Shown here one piece after another: positions 25,798 through 34,354 of a stretch of 64,000 bases of DNA (positions within the stretch are counted from its first letter, which is position 1; the number at the start of each line of letters is the position of its first letter). The notes under the pieces were generated by a model. The model did not search any database. It was given only the letters and a program-made list of their open reading frames with translations, and was not told where the DNA came from. The position numbers and the translations under genes are program-made. Source of the stretch: Bacillus sp. M6-12 (GTDB lineage Bacteria > Bacillota > Bacilli > Bacillales > DSM-1321); NCBI RefSeq assembly GCF_002860285.1, contig NZ_PGVF01000017.1, positions 1-64,000 on the forward strand, in the 5' to 3' direction.

Positions 25798-26895
25798 ATG
25801 GCAGACTTTAATATGATGGAATTGGCAGATGAAAAAACAGACAAGCTCTCTTTAACAAAAGCTGAGGAAATAAAGCTTAAACTGCGGAACGAACCGGAAG
25901 TCATCCGCCTGGCTGAAAAAATAGATGTCAAAAACCAGATGTCTCTCCTGGAATTCGGCAAAGAGCCCGCAGTTGAAATATCCCGGTTTTCCGACCGGAT
26001 CCTTAGCACGATGAAGTCCAGCTCCATGGAGGATTCAAGTGCGCTATTGAAGCATTTAGGCAGGATCATGGATAAATTCGATAAAAAGGATTTTGCCCCT
26101 GAAAAGAAAGGAATTCTCGCAAAGGTCTTTAATCGTGGTGAAAAAATGATGGAAAAGGTATTTGGGAAGTACCAGACAATGGGCGGAGAAATTGATAAGG
26201 TATATGTTGAGATATCCAAGTACCAAAATGAAATGGTGAATTCTACTCAAAATCTTGAACAAATGTATGAACAGAATTTCAATTATTACTTATCACTCGA
26301 AAAGTATGCGATCGCTGCTGAAATGAAGGCGGAGGAGCTTAAATCTTCGCTGCTTCCGCAGTATGAGCAGCGGGCCGCTTCTGGGGATCAAATTGCCGCA
26401 ATGGAACTTGATTCACTTAGAAACGGTATTGAAACGCTTGAGCAAAGAATCTATGACCTTGAGATGGCCAAGATGGTTGCGCTGCAGACTGCACCGCAAA
26501 TTCGGCTCCTCCAGCGCGGGAATACAAAGCTTATTGGGAAGATTAATTCCGCATTTGTCACTACGATTCCGATCTTTAAAAATGGATTGATACAGGCTGT
26601 TTCTGCAAAACGGCAAAAGCTTGTTGCCGATTCCATGAGCGAGCTTGACCGCCGGACAAATGAGATGCTTGTCCGCAATGCCAAAAATATTTCCAGCCAG
26701 AGTACACAGATTGCCCGGCTTGCCGGTGCACCGAGCATAAAGATCGAAACAATTGAAGAATCGTGGAATATTATCCTCAAGGGGCTGGAGGAGACGAAAA
26801 GCATCGAAGAGGAAAATAAACGGACCCGGGAAGAGGGAACAAGACGTCTTCTCGAGCTGCGGGAAAACTATCAAAGAAAGCAGATCCAGCAATAA
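25798..26895 (+). CDS. yceH: TelA/YceH family toxic anion resistance protein
   Basis: 365 residues, largely alpha-helical. Family segments: FGKEPAVEISRFSDRILSTM, LLKHLGRIMDKFDKKDF, then long helices (YEQNFNYYLSLEKYAIAAEM) and LLQRGNTKLIGKINSAF near 240. The C terminus is a charged helix. TelA homologues are linked to tellurite/toxic-anion resistance and in Bacillus to envelope stress and phage or bacteriocin tolerance. It is cytoplasmic, membrane-associating by partner. It lies 10 nt after yceG, same operon, with ATG behind GTGAGGGG. Confidence 0.92.
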   Translation: MADFNMMELADEKTDKLSLTKAEEIKLKLRNEPEVIRLAEKIDVKNQMSLLEFGKEPAVEISRFSDRILSTMKSSSMEDSSALLKHLGRIMDKFDKKDFAPEKKGILAKVFNRGEKMMEKVFGKYQTMGGEIDKVYVEISKYQNEMVNSTQNLEQMYEQNFNYYLSLEKYAIAAEMKAEELKSSLLPQYEQRAASGDQIAAMELDSLRNGIETLEQRIYDLEMAKMVALQTAPQIRLLQRGNTKLIGKINSAFVTTIPIFKNGLIQAVSAKRQKLVADSMSELDRRTNEMLVRNAKNISSQSTQIARLAGAPSIKIETIEESWNIILKGLEETKSIEEENKRTREEGTRRLLELRENYQRKQIQQ

Positions 26896-27004
26896 TTATA
26901 CAGTGGTTTAGATTTTGCAATAGCATAGTGAAATGTTAGAATGAAATTATCACGGGTTGCGTGATTTAGTATCCAGGATAAAAAGGATATAGGGAGTGAT
27001 TTAG

Positions 27005-27616
27005 TTGGCAATATCATTGCAAAAAGGTCAGAAGGTAGACCTGACGAAAGGGAGAGCGGGACTAACTTCGTTAATGGTTGGCCTGGGTTGGGACCCGGTA
27101 ACACCGGACAAACCAAAGGGGCTTCTTGGCGGGTTATTCGGAGGGGGCGGTGCGCCCAATATTGATTGTGACGCTTCTGTGCTCCTGCTTGATGAAAACG
27201 GAAAACTAACTAACAAGAATAACTTAATATACTTTGGCAATAAGACCAGTGCCGATGGAAGCGTCAGACACTCCGGGGATAATTTGACCGGTGACGGCGA
27301 TGGAGATGATGAACAAATCGTTGTTAACCTGAATGCAGTTTCTCCTTCGGTTCATAAAATGGTATTTGTAGTAAACATTTATTCCGCGGTATCCAGAAAA
27401 CAGGATTTTGGAATGATCCGAAATGCCTTTATCCGCATCGTAAACAACTCTACTGGAGAAGAACTGATCCACTTCAATCTCTCCGATAATTATTCAGGAT
27501 TGACTTCCCTTTTTGCCGGCGAAATCTATCGCCATAATGGCGAGTGGAAGTTCAATGCTATCGGCGATGGCACGAAGGATACTACCATCACTGAAATTGC
27601 AAATAAGTACGTTTAA
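27005..27616 (+). CDS. yceC: TerD family protein with Gly-rich insert (YceC-like)
   Basis: 203 residues. It starts [13 protein letters not shown]. The usual GLGWD is followed by an extra loop of about 20 residues ([19 protein letters not shown]) before the Ca2+-site motif [14 protein letters not shown]. Further Ca2+-loop acidic runs are [15 protein letters not shown]. It ends [15 protein letters not shown]. Family: TerD proteins bind Ca2+ and cooperate with TelA and TerC at the membrane. TTG start behind GGGAGTG. The insert and the shortened C terminus (no GGLAAL tail) set it apart from the next two paralogues. Confidence 0.9.
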   Translation: MAISLQKGQKVDLTKGRAGLTSLMVGLGWDPVTPDKPKGLLGGLFGGGGAPNIDCDASVLLLDENGKLTNKNNLIYFGNKTSADGSVRHSGDNLTGDGDGDDEQIVVNLNAVSPSVHKMVFVVNIYSAVSRKQDFGMIRNAFIRIVNNSTGEELIHFNLSDNYSGLTSLFAGEIYRHNGEWKFNAIGDGTKDTTITEIANKYV

Positions 27617-27660
27617 TATTTTTTAACATAAAAAAAATTATAAAAGTGAGGTTTTCATTC

Positions 27661-28242
27661 ATGGCGATTTCTCTAAGCAAAGGTCAAAAAGTAGATTTAA
27701 CTAAATCCAACCCAGGGCTGAAAAACATTATTGTGGGTCTTGGCTGGGATACAAACAAGTATGACGGCGGAAATGACTTCGATTTAGACTCTTCAGTATT
27801 CCTGCTTAATGCTTCAGGAAAAGTAAGCTCTGAAAAAGACTTTGTTTTCTTTAACAACCTGCAGGGCGGAAATGGTTCTGTTGTACATAGCGGAGATAAC
27901 TTAACTGGTGCAGGAGAAGGTGACGATGAGCAAATTAAAATCGATCTGTCTGCGATTCCGGCTGAAGTTGAAAGAGTTGCTTTTACAATCACAATTCATG
28001 ATGCCGAAGCGCGCCGCCAAAACTTTGGCCAGGTTTCCAATGCGTTTGTCCGTGTAGTAAGCGAGCAATCCAACCAAGAATTAATCCGCTATGATCTTGG
28101 AGAAGACTTCTCTATCGAAACAGCGGTTGTAGTAGCTGAACTTTACCGCCATAACGGAGAATGGAAATTCAACGCAATCGGCAGCGGATACCAGGGCGGA
28201 TTGGCTGCTCTTGTAACGGATTACGGTTTACAAGTAGGCTGA
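27661..28242 (+). CDS. yceD: TerD family protein (YceD-like)
   Basis: 193 residues, canonical TerD. It shows [52 protein letters not shown], the helix [19 protein letters not shown] and the tail [14 protein letters not shown]. Acidic residues in the two loops are the expected Ca2+ ligands. ATG 27661 has GTGAGG 9 nt upstream; a GTG five codons earlier overlaps that site. Second of three TerD genes in tandem. Confidence 0.93.
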   Translation: MAISLSKGQKVDLTKSNPGLKNIIVGLGWDTNKYDGGNDFDLDSSVFLLNASGKVSSEKDFVFFNNLQGGNGSVVHSGDNLTGAGEGDDEQIKIDLSAIPAEVERVAFTITIHDAEARRQNFGQVSNAFVRVVSEQSNQELIRYDLGEDFSIETAVVVAELYRHNGEWKFNAIGSGYQGGLAALVTDYGLQVG

Positions 28243-28310
28243 TATAGCGTAAGACATGTTGTTTCTCTTCTTAGAATGAAGGGATTCCAAATTTATAAAT
28301 CTGTACAGAC

Positions 28311-28455
28311 GTTAGCGTGAGCGCCCATCTGCCTTTATCTGCCTTTGTCAGGAGAAAAATAAAGCCCTTATATATTGGACAAAACCTGTCAATTCTTTTG
28401 CTGCCTCTAAAGACCAAGGCGGCGGAAGGGGTAACCAGGGCGCTTACGCTTTTTT
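28311..28455 (+). repeat. Large-hairpin element between two TerD genes, divergent member of the GCGCCC repeat family
   Basis: Ends AGCGTGAGCGCCC and GGGCGCTTACGCT pair over 13 positions (one G-T) and enclose about 115 nt. An inner GCTGCCT/AGGCGGC pair and a direct ATCTGCCTTT repeat are seen. The end sequence ACCAGGGCGCTT-CGCTTTT matches the ends of repeats at 33771-34352 and 60328-60480, so this is probably a degenerate copy. It stops just before the ribosome site of the next gene. Confidence 0.45.
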
Positions 28456-28471
28456 TCGGAAGGGGGATTCG

Positions 28472-29050
28472 ATGTCAATTTCATTGGCAAAAGGCCAGAG
28501 AATCGACTTAACAAAGTCAAATCCAGGTTTAACGAGGGTAATCATCGGGTTGGGCTGGGATACCAACCGCTATTCCGGCGGCTTTGATTTTGACTTGGAT
28601 GCATCTGCCTTTTTAACGGACCAAAATAACAAATGCCCTAATGATACTGATTTTATCTTTTACAATAATCTTAAAGATCCCAGCGGAGCCGTTGAGCATA
28701 CGGGCGATAACAGAACAGGCGCAGGGGACGGGGATGATGAACAGATCAACATCGATTTCAGTAAAGTTCCATCCCACATTCATAAAATTGCGATTACAGT
28801 TACGATTCATGACGCTGCAGCCAGAAGACAAAACTTTGGACAGGTTTCGAATGCTTTTGTCCGCGTAGTTAATGAAGATACCGGCCAGGAAGTTCTGCGC
28901 TATGATCTTGGCGAAGATTTTTCTATCGAAACAGCTGTAGTTATTTGCGAATTGTACCGCCATGGGTCCGATTGGAAGTTCAGCGCAATCGGCAGCGGAT
29001 TCTCTGGCGGCCTTGCCGCGTTATGCCAAAACTATGGTCTTTCGGTCTAA
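28472..29050 (+). CDS. yceE: TerD family protein (YceE-like)
   Basis: 192 residues, canonical Ter[71 protein letters not shown], and tail [15 protein letters not shown]. Acidic loop residues for Ca2+ are all kept. ATG behind GGAAGGGGG. It is separated from the previous paralogue by about 230 bp that hold a large hairpin element, and is followed by a terminator, so the biosynthetic genes downstream may have partly separate expression. Confidence 0.93.
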   Translation: MSISLAKGQRIDLTKSNPGLTRVIIGLGWDTNRYSGGFDFDLDASAFLTDQNNKCPNDTDFIFYNNLKDPSGAVEHTGDNRTGAGDGDDEQINIDFSKVPSHIHKIAITVTIHDAAARRQNFGQVSNAFVRVVNEDTGQEVLRYDLGEDFSIETAVVICELYRHGSDWKFSAIGSGFSGGLAALCQNYGLSV

Positions 29051-29137
29051 CAGTCCAGCGGACTAGAAATTTCCTTAGAAGGGAAATAGAAGCGGGTTAA
29101 CCTCGCCGCTTCCGCGGTTTATAATTAAGATTAAATT

Positions 29138-29167
29138 AGCAGGATTCGGCATCCTGCTTCTTTTTTT
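29138..29167 (+). terminator. Terminator after the third TerD gene
   Basis: AGCAGGAT/ATCCTGCT perfect 8-bp stem, 5-nt loop, T run. It separates TerD genes from the biosynthetic module. Confidence 0.75.
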
Positions 29168-29202
29168 ATTCAAAAGCAAACAAAATGAAAGGAGGGCTTC
29201 GG

Positions 29203-30396
29203 TTGAGGCATTTTGAATATATTTCCAAAGACAAGGAAGCTGCCGTGTTTTATCAGGCACCTCTAAGATTTACCAAGGATAGTGACAGGGAATTGCTTGC
29301 ACATTCTTTAGGTGCCACGCTCTATATGCCAGGTATCCGTGCGTCTATTTGTGCTGATATAGTGTCCAGGAAGCATGATGGACTGACTTCTTTGGTGGTT
29401 TGTTTAGAGGATTCCATCAGCGATAAAGAAGTCGAAAAAGCGGAATGGAATTTGATAACTCAGCTTCAGCAGCTATCAATGAATATTGAAAAAGGGCTTT
29501 TATCATATGAAGATCTTCCGCTCATATTCATAAGGGTGCGGAATGAAGTGCAAATGCGGTTTGTCGCAGAGCAGCTTGGCAATTCTTTGGCCATGCTTAC
29601 CGGATTTGTTTTTCCGAAGTTCTCATTTGAAGGCGGTCAGAAGTATTTGGATACTCTGCATTCCATTAACGCCTCAAACCATTTACATCTATATGGAATG
29701 CCTATTTTAGAAACTGCTGAAGTTATTTATAAAGAAACGCGGATGTCAGCCTTACTGGAAATTAAACAGCTTCTTGACCAAAACTTTGTCAATATTTTAA
29801 ATGTCAGAATAGGAGCTACAGATTTCAGCGGCCTTTTTGGTATTCGCAGGAGCAGTGATACTACTGTTTACGATATATCGGTTATCCGGGATTGCATTGC
29901 TGACATTATCAATATGTTCGCGCGCAGTGAACAGGAATATACAGTTTCCGGACCGGTGTGGGAGTATTTTAAAAAAGGAGATAGAATCTTCAAGCCTCAG
30001 CTAAGGCAAAGCCCATTTGAAAGTATGGGAAAAGAAGGACTGTCTTTCCGTAAAGGAATACTGAACCAATATTTGGATGGCTTGATTAAAGAAGTGAATC
30101 TTGATAAAAATAACGGACTTACAGGAAAAACGATTATCCATCCTACGCATATTAAACCTGTACATGCTCTAAGTGTTATTACTTTTGAAGAATATATGGA
30201 TGCTAAGAGCATTCTTGAAAGCGCCGATGGTTTAGCAGGCGTGATGAAAAGCCGGCATTCCAATAAAATGAATGAAATTAAGCCTCATTATAACTGGGCT
30301 AAAAAAATTATTACAAAGGCAAAATCATACGGGGTGTTCCATGACCACAACTCATACATCGACTTACTCACAGAACCAGAAACACTTTACATTTAA
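29203..30396 (+). CDS. HpcH/HpaI aldolase / citrate-lyase-like TIM-barrel enzyme of the Ter biosynthetic module
   Basis: 397 residues with a C-C bond lyase TIM barrel: LYMPGIRASICADIV, LTSLVVCLEDSISDKEVEKA, LIFIRVRNEVQMRF, TGFVFPKF, LHLYGMPILETAEVIY, NVRIGATDFSGLFGIRRS and GKTIIHPTHIKPVHAL. The Glu/Asp pair in CLEDS and the Arg in RVR are typical substrate/Mg2+ residues of the family. Ter-module family knowledge suggests it makes or breaks a C-C bond of a sugar-like intermediate. TTG 29203 is chosen with GGAGGG 6 nt upstream; the ATG at 29185 lies before that site. It overlaps the next gene by 56 nt. Confidence 0.83.
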   Translation: MRHFEYISKDKEAAVFYQAPLRFTKDSDRELLAHSLGATLYMPGIRASICADIVSRKHDGLTSLVVCLEDSISDKEVEKAEWNLITQLQQLSMNIEKGLLSYEDLPLIFIRVRNEVQMRFVAEQLGNSLAMLTGFVFPKFSFEGGQKYLDTLHSINASNHLHLYGMPILETAEVIYKETRMSALLEIKQLLDQNFVNILNVRIGATDFSGLFGIRRSSDTTVYDISVIRDCIADIINMFARSEQEYTVSGPVWEYFKKGDRIFKPQLRQSPFESMGKEGLSFRKGILNQYLDGLIKEVNLDKNNGLTGKTIIHPTHIKPVHALSVITFEEYMDAKSILESADGLAGVMKSRHSNKMNEIKPHYNWAKKIITKAKSYGVFHDHNSYIDLLTEPETLYI

Positions 30397-31735
30397 TATT
30401 CTTGAATCGCTCAAGGTTGAAGTGCAGGTAACCGAAAATCCTTATAATATCCCGCTCGATTTTTTGTTTGAGATGGCTGCCCGCAAAAATAAAAAGCGGG
30501 GGTTTCTTTTTGTCAGCCGCATACTTGGAAAGCATATCCCTGTTAAACCTGTAACTTCCATTCTTAGCGGTGCGCTGCTGGGGATTCGCTTTATGGAAAA
30601 AATATATGGATTATCATCTGACAGTAAGAATCAAGTAATCAGGGCTTTGCTTCATGGCGAAAACGCGGACGCGGTTTACCGCACCATGAGCAAGGCTGCA
30701 TTTAACCTGCCTGAGGAAACCCTGTTCATCGGGTTTGCTGAAACAGCAACCGCCCTTGGCCACAGTATGTTTGATATGTTTAACAACGCTCATTATATCC
30801 ATACGACTCGAGAAAAAATTAACGAAATTAAACCAATCGTTAATTTTGAAGAAGAGCACTCACACGCCACCGACCAGGCCTGTTTTGTAAGCAGGGAACT
30901 CTTGGAGGGGGATGGGCCAATTGTGCTGGTTGACGATGAAATTACTACAGGGAAAACTGCCCTCAATATCATTGAATCTCTTCACTCCCAATATCCACGC
31001 CGTCAATATATCATTGCCTCACTGCTTGATTGGAGATCTGAACAGGATATACAGAGGTATACAGACCTTGAAAAAAGACTGGGAATTTCGATTCAGTCTG
31101 TGGCTTTATGTGCGGGAGAAATCGAGGTGGATGGGGACCCTGTTGAAAAAGAAAAGGAGTGGAATTATGAAAGCCGTAAGCTGCCTGCCATTCCTTCGGT
31201 CCATCGAATCGATCTCCACCCTTATTCACATTTTAAGAGTATCCCAGATATACCCTTTACTTCGGTAAACAGCAGCGGACAACTCAATGAAACTCCTTAT
31301 TCGGGGATGACCGGCAGATTCAGCGGACTATCAGCGGAGCAGAGGTCAGAAGTTGACCGGTATACCCAAGAAATCGGACAGGTACTGGCAGAGACAAGAT
31401 CCGGAGGCAGAGCGTTATGCCTTGGAACAGGTGAATTTATGTATCTGCCTATGAAAATAGCAGCTGCCATGGGGGAAAATCTTTTCTATCAATCTACCAC
31501 TCGTAGCCCGATACATAGGGTAAATCAGCTGGGTTATGCGGTAAGGAGCGGATTTTCGTTCCATTGCCCTGAAGATCAGACGATCACTAACTATTTTTAT
31601 AATATTGAATATAAACAATATGATGATATTTATATTTTCTTTGAAAGAACGATCATTGAAGAAAGTTTGCAGCCGCTGGTTGAGCAGCTAAAAAAGACAG
31701 GTGCGGCAAATTTGTTTACTGTATTCCTGAATTAA
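30341..31735 (+). CDS. Phosphoribosyltransferase with TRSP domain (Ter module)
   Basis: 464 residues. The PRPP-binding signature VLVDDEITTGKTALNII is near residue 195-212, preceded by FIGFAETATALGHSMFDM. The C-terminal half (about 330-460) carries the TRSP-type motif TTRSPIHRVN near 385, plus LCLGTGEFMYLPMKIA. This equals the PRTase_2/TRSP architecture described in Ter systems, expected to transfer a ribose-phosphate onto a base-like acceptor. Start at ATG 30341 behind GGGGTG, inside the 3' end of the preceding gene, suggesting coupling. The product is unknown; a nucleoside-like metabolite has been proposed for this pathway. Confidence 0.83.
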   Translation: MTTTHTSTYSQNQKHFTFNILESLKVEVQVTENPYNIPLDFLFEMAARKNKKRGFLFVSRILGKHIPVKPVTSILSGALLGIRFMEKIYGLSSDSKNQVIRALLHGENADAVYRTMSKAAFNLPEETLFIGFAETATALGHSMFDMFNNAHYIHTTREKINEIKPIVNFEEEHSHATDQACFVSRELLEGDGPIVLVDDEITTGKTALNIIESLHSQYPRRQYIIASLLDWRSEQDIQRYTDLEKRLGISIQSVALCAGEIEVDGDPVEKEKEWNYESRKLPAIPSVHRIDLHPYSHFKSIPDIPFTSVNSSGQLNETPYSGMTGRFSGLSAEQRSEVDRYTQEIGQVLAETRSGGRALCLGTGEFMYLPMKIAAAMGENLFYQSTTRSPIHRVNQLGYAVRSGFSFHCPEDQTITNYFYNIEYKQYDDIYIFFERTIIEESLQPLVEQLKKTGAANLFTVFLN

Positions 31736-31755
31736 TAAAAGAGGGAGGAGAGACA

Positions 31756-32871
31756 ATGAGCACTACTACTCAGAACCGTTTCAGTTCAATGGGGAGTTAC
31801 CCGGAAGATGATGTCACTTTTTTATTAAAAGATTTAAGCGGCGTGATGATAGAAAGAGGCACGGAAGACCGGGAAGAGGCGATTCAATCAGGAGTCCATT
31901 ATTCAGAAATGCTGCCGATTGAATACCAGCCTTCCTCTGAATATATGGATCTTTATCATCAGTCACTTAATGAAAATGCTTCCAAGCTCGCAATAGCTGT
32001 AGGGGTTGTTGCTGAACAGATCGTCCAAGGTAAAGGGAATCAGGCTGTGCTTGTGTCACTTGCGAGAGCGGGAACGCCGATTGGTATTCTGATAAAAAGA
32101 TATCTGTATTTTGCTCATGGTTTTAGTGTCCCGCATTACAGCGTGTCAATAATCCGCGGTAAAGGAATAGATACGAATGCAATCCGTTTTATCATGGATC
32201 AGCATCCGGAGGGGAAAATTCAATTTATCGATGGCTGGACAGGAAAAGGAGCCATTACACGTGAATTAACCTCATCGTGCAAGCAGCTAAGGGAAGAATA
32301 CGGATATGATATCGATGAAAAACTTGCTGTCCTTGCAGATCCTGGATATTGCGCTGATATTTACGGTACTAGGGAAGATTTTCTTATTCCAAGTGCCTGC
32401 CTGAATTCCACGGTTTCAGGATTGGTCAGCCGTACGGTTCACAATAAGGAGTTTATCAAGGAAGGCGATTTTCATGGTGCGAAATATTACCGGCACTTAG
32501 AAAATGAAGATGTTTCAAATGAGTTTATTGGACGGGTTGTCGCTGAATTTCCCAAAGTAAGAGAAAAAATTCAAGAAGAGCTTTCCTTTGTTAAGCAATC
32601 ATCTTCAGTGCCGGACTGGAGGGGGCTTGAGGAAGTTAAGCAAATACAAGCTAAGTTCGGCATTGAGAGCATGAATATGATTAAGCCGGGCGTCGGTGAA
32701 ACAACAAGGGTGCTGCTGCGGAGAGTGCCATGGAAAATCCTTGTAAAGGATAAAAATGATGAAAAATTAAAACATATCATTTTGCTGGCGGAAGACCGTG
32801 GCGTGCCTGTATTGGAATATCAAAGCATGTCTTATTCCTGCTGCGGTCTAATCAAGACAATAAGGAGTTAA
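31756..32871 (+). CDS. StiP/PRTase_1-type protein with C-terminal PELOTA-like RNA-binding domain (Ter module)
   Basis: 371 residues. The N-terminal part (about 20-260) shows VLVSLARAGTPIGILIKRYL, YSVSIIRGKGIDTNAIRFI and IQFIDGWTGKGAITREL, a phosphoribosyltransferase-like fold annotated as StiP/PRTase_1. The last 90 residues (VLLRRVPWKILVKDK through LLAEDRGVPVLEY) look like the PELOTA/L7Ae-like RNA-binding domain fused in this family. The annotation as a cysteine protease in some databases is doubtful; the fold suggests transferase. Ribosome site GAGGGAGGAG. The gap to the previous gene is 20 nt. Confidence 0.82.
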   Translation: MSTTTQNRFSSMGSYPEDDVTFLLKDLSGVMIERGTEDREEAIQSGVHYSEMLPIEYQPSSEYMDLYHQSLNENASKLAIAVGVVAEQIVQGKGNQAVLVSLARAGTPIGILIKRYLYFAHGFSVPHYSVSIIRGKGIDTNAIRFIMDQHPEGKIQFIDGWTGKGAITRELTSSCKQLREEYGYDIDEKLAVLADPGYCADIYGTREDFLIPSACLNSTVSGLVSRTVHNKEFIKEGDFHGAKYYRHLENEDVSNEFIGRVVAEFPKVREKIQEELSFVKQSSSVPDWRGLEEVKQIQAKFGIESMNMIKPGVGETTRVLLRRVPWKILVKDKNDEKLKHIILLAEDRGVPVLEYQSMSYSCCGLIKTIRS

Positions 32872-32878
32872 CGGATAT

Positions 32879-33694
32879 ATGATTTTTGCAAGTGATCTAG
32901 ATCAAACGCTAATTTACTCCAGGAGAGCTTTCCGTTTGAAAGAGGGAGAAGCGGAACCTGAGATTACCTTAGTTGAGACATATGAAGAGCGTGAAATCTC
33001 CTTCATGAGCAACAAAGCTATTGAACTATTAAAAGAGGTTAGCTCTAAAATGATGTTCCTGCCAGTCACGACAAGAACGATGGAGCAATTCAGGCGCATT
33101 GCTATTTTTCAAAACGATATCGTACCGTCCTTAGCGGTTACGAGCAACGGCGGAAATATTCTCGTTAATGGAAAAGCCGATGAGGATTGGAAACGCCAGA
33201 TTGAAAAAAAGATAGATGGCAGCTCGCTAGCAAGTGAGGATCTGCTGAAAAACTTCAGCAGGCTAGCCCGTGAAGATTGGGTGCTGTCACAAAAGACAGC
33301 AGATGAATTATTTCATTATTGCGTTATCCAAAAGGATCTTGCTCCGCTTGATGAACTGGCAGATTTTCGAAAAGAAATAGAATGCCAGGGCTGGCGGATG
33401 TCATTGCAGGGCAGAAAGCTATACCTTGTTCCTGAATGTGTTAACAAATGGGATGCAGTAGCTTATCTTAAAGAAAAAATGGGGAAAACCTTCGTGGCTG
33501 CAGCGGGAGATTCGCTGCTGGATCTATGTATGCTGGAGGTCGCTGACTTCGCAATTGCTCCTTTGCATGGGGAGCTAGCTGAAACAGCTCTGAATCCGGG
33601 AAGGCCTATCCATAGAACGGAGAGGCAAGGTATTCAGGCGGCTGAAGATATATTGAGGGCAGTGCTTTCCGCTTATGAAGCGCAAAATAAATAA
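32879..33694 (+). CDS. HAD superfamily phosphatase of the Ter module
   Basis: 271 residues. The nucleophile motif ASDLDQTLIY is at 4-13 (Asp6, acid/base Asp8), the conserved Thr in VTTRT follows near 62-66, and the last motif GDSLLDLCML is near 210-219. A C2-type cap lies between. It probably removes a phosphate from the module's product. The start is 7 nt after the previous stop, with GGAG overlapping that stop, so it is coupled. It is the last gene of the module, followed by a terminator. Confidence 0.88.
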   Translation: MIFASDLDQTLIYSRRAFRLKEGEAEPEITLVETYEEREISFMSNKAIELLKEVSSKMMFLPVTTRTMEQFRRIAIFQNDIVPSLAVTSNGGNILVNGKADEDWKRQIEKKIDGSSLASEDLLKNFSRLAREDWVLSQKTADELFHYCVIQKDLAPLDELADFRKEIECQGWRMSLQGRKLYLVPECVNKWDAVAYLKEKMGKTFVAAAGDSLLDLCMLEVADFAIAPLHGELAETALNPGRPIHRTERQGIQAAEDILRAVLSAYEAQNK

Positions 33695-33703
33695 ATGCAA
33701 CGA

Positions 33704-33737
33704 AAAAACCTTGTCACTTCAATGGACAAGGTTTTTC
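33704..33737 (+). terminator. Terminator after the HAD gene
   Basis: AAAAAACCTTGTC/GACAAGGTTTTT stem with flanking A and T runs; probably works both ways. Confidence 0.8.
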
Positions 33738-33770
33738 CTTTAAAAATAAGAACTGTTTTAACATGGGACA

Positions 33771-33894
33771 GATGTCTAGCTGCAGCGCCCAGCCCCTCGA
33801 GGTCATAAGCCAATCACTTCGGAAGGCAAAAAGCGCCTTCTGTCAGCGCTTGCCTTATGCTTGTCGGGGCTGAACAGGGCGCTTCCGCTTTTCT
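33771..33894. repeat. GCGCCC repeat family, copy A
   Basis: About 124 bp: GATGTCTAGCTGCAGCGCCC at the left, AGGGCGCTTCCGCTTTTC at the right, with AGCCCC/GGGGCT and AAGCGCC-type inner pairs, giving a long branched hairpin. Nearly identical to copy C at 34228; shares ends with copy B. No coding frame is credible. Confidence 0.75.
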
Positions 33895-33895
33895 C

Positions 33896-34225
33896 GATGT
33901 CTAGCTGCAGCGCCCAGCCCCGACGCACAGGACAAGGAACGCTACGGCAGCGATACATCGCACGAAACAAAGCGTCAGCTTTGTGAGGACGTGCTAGTGC
34001 CGACGTCGCCACAGGACGTGGCGGTTTAAGTCGGCCTCAATTGTTCGATCAAGTGCCATCGCAACCCTGGTCATAAGCCAATCACTTCGGAAGGCAAAAA
34101 GCGCCTTCTGTCAGTGCTTGTCTTATGCTTGTCGGAGGCCCACAGGAAGTGGGTCAGAACGGCGTTGCCACAGGACGTGGCGACTTTAGCCGTTCTTCCG
34201 CTGATCAGGGCGCTTCCGCTTTTCT
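33896..34225. repeat. GCGCCC repeat family, copy B (expanded, composite)
   Basis: About 330 bp with the same left and right ends as copies A and C, but with extra blocks inside. The hairpin unit GCCACAGGACGTGGC occurs twice (near 34010 and 34170), and CATAAGCCAATCACTTCGG is shared with A and C. It looks like one element nested within or fused to another. Confidence 0.7.
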
Positions 34226-34227
34226 AT

Positions 34228-34352
34228 AATGTCTAGCTGCAGCGCCCAGCCCCTCGAGGTCATAAGCCAATCACTTCGGAAGGCAAAAAGCGCCTTCTGT
34301 CAGCGCTTGTCTTATGCTTGTCGGGGCTGATCAGGGCGCTTCCGCTTTTCTA
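34228..34352. repeat. GCGCCC repeat family, copy C
   Basis: About 125 bp, nearly identical to copy A. Its right end stops two bases before the stop codon of the TerD-TerB fusion gene on the minus strand, so the tandem array forms that gene's 3' untranslated region. Confidence 0.75.
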
Positions 34353-34354
34353 TC

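Noticed and set aside
26900..27004. Possible ECF promoter (TGAAAT, 16 nt, CACG) before the first TerD gene
   Set aside because: The -10 does not fit CGTA/CGTC and the -35 has a mismatch.
33803..34012. 69-codon minus-strand frame
   Set aside because: Falls entirely in the tandem repeat array.
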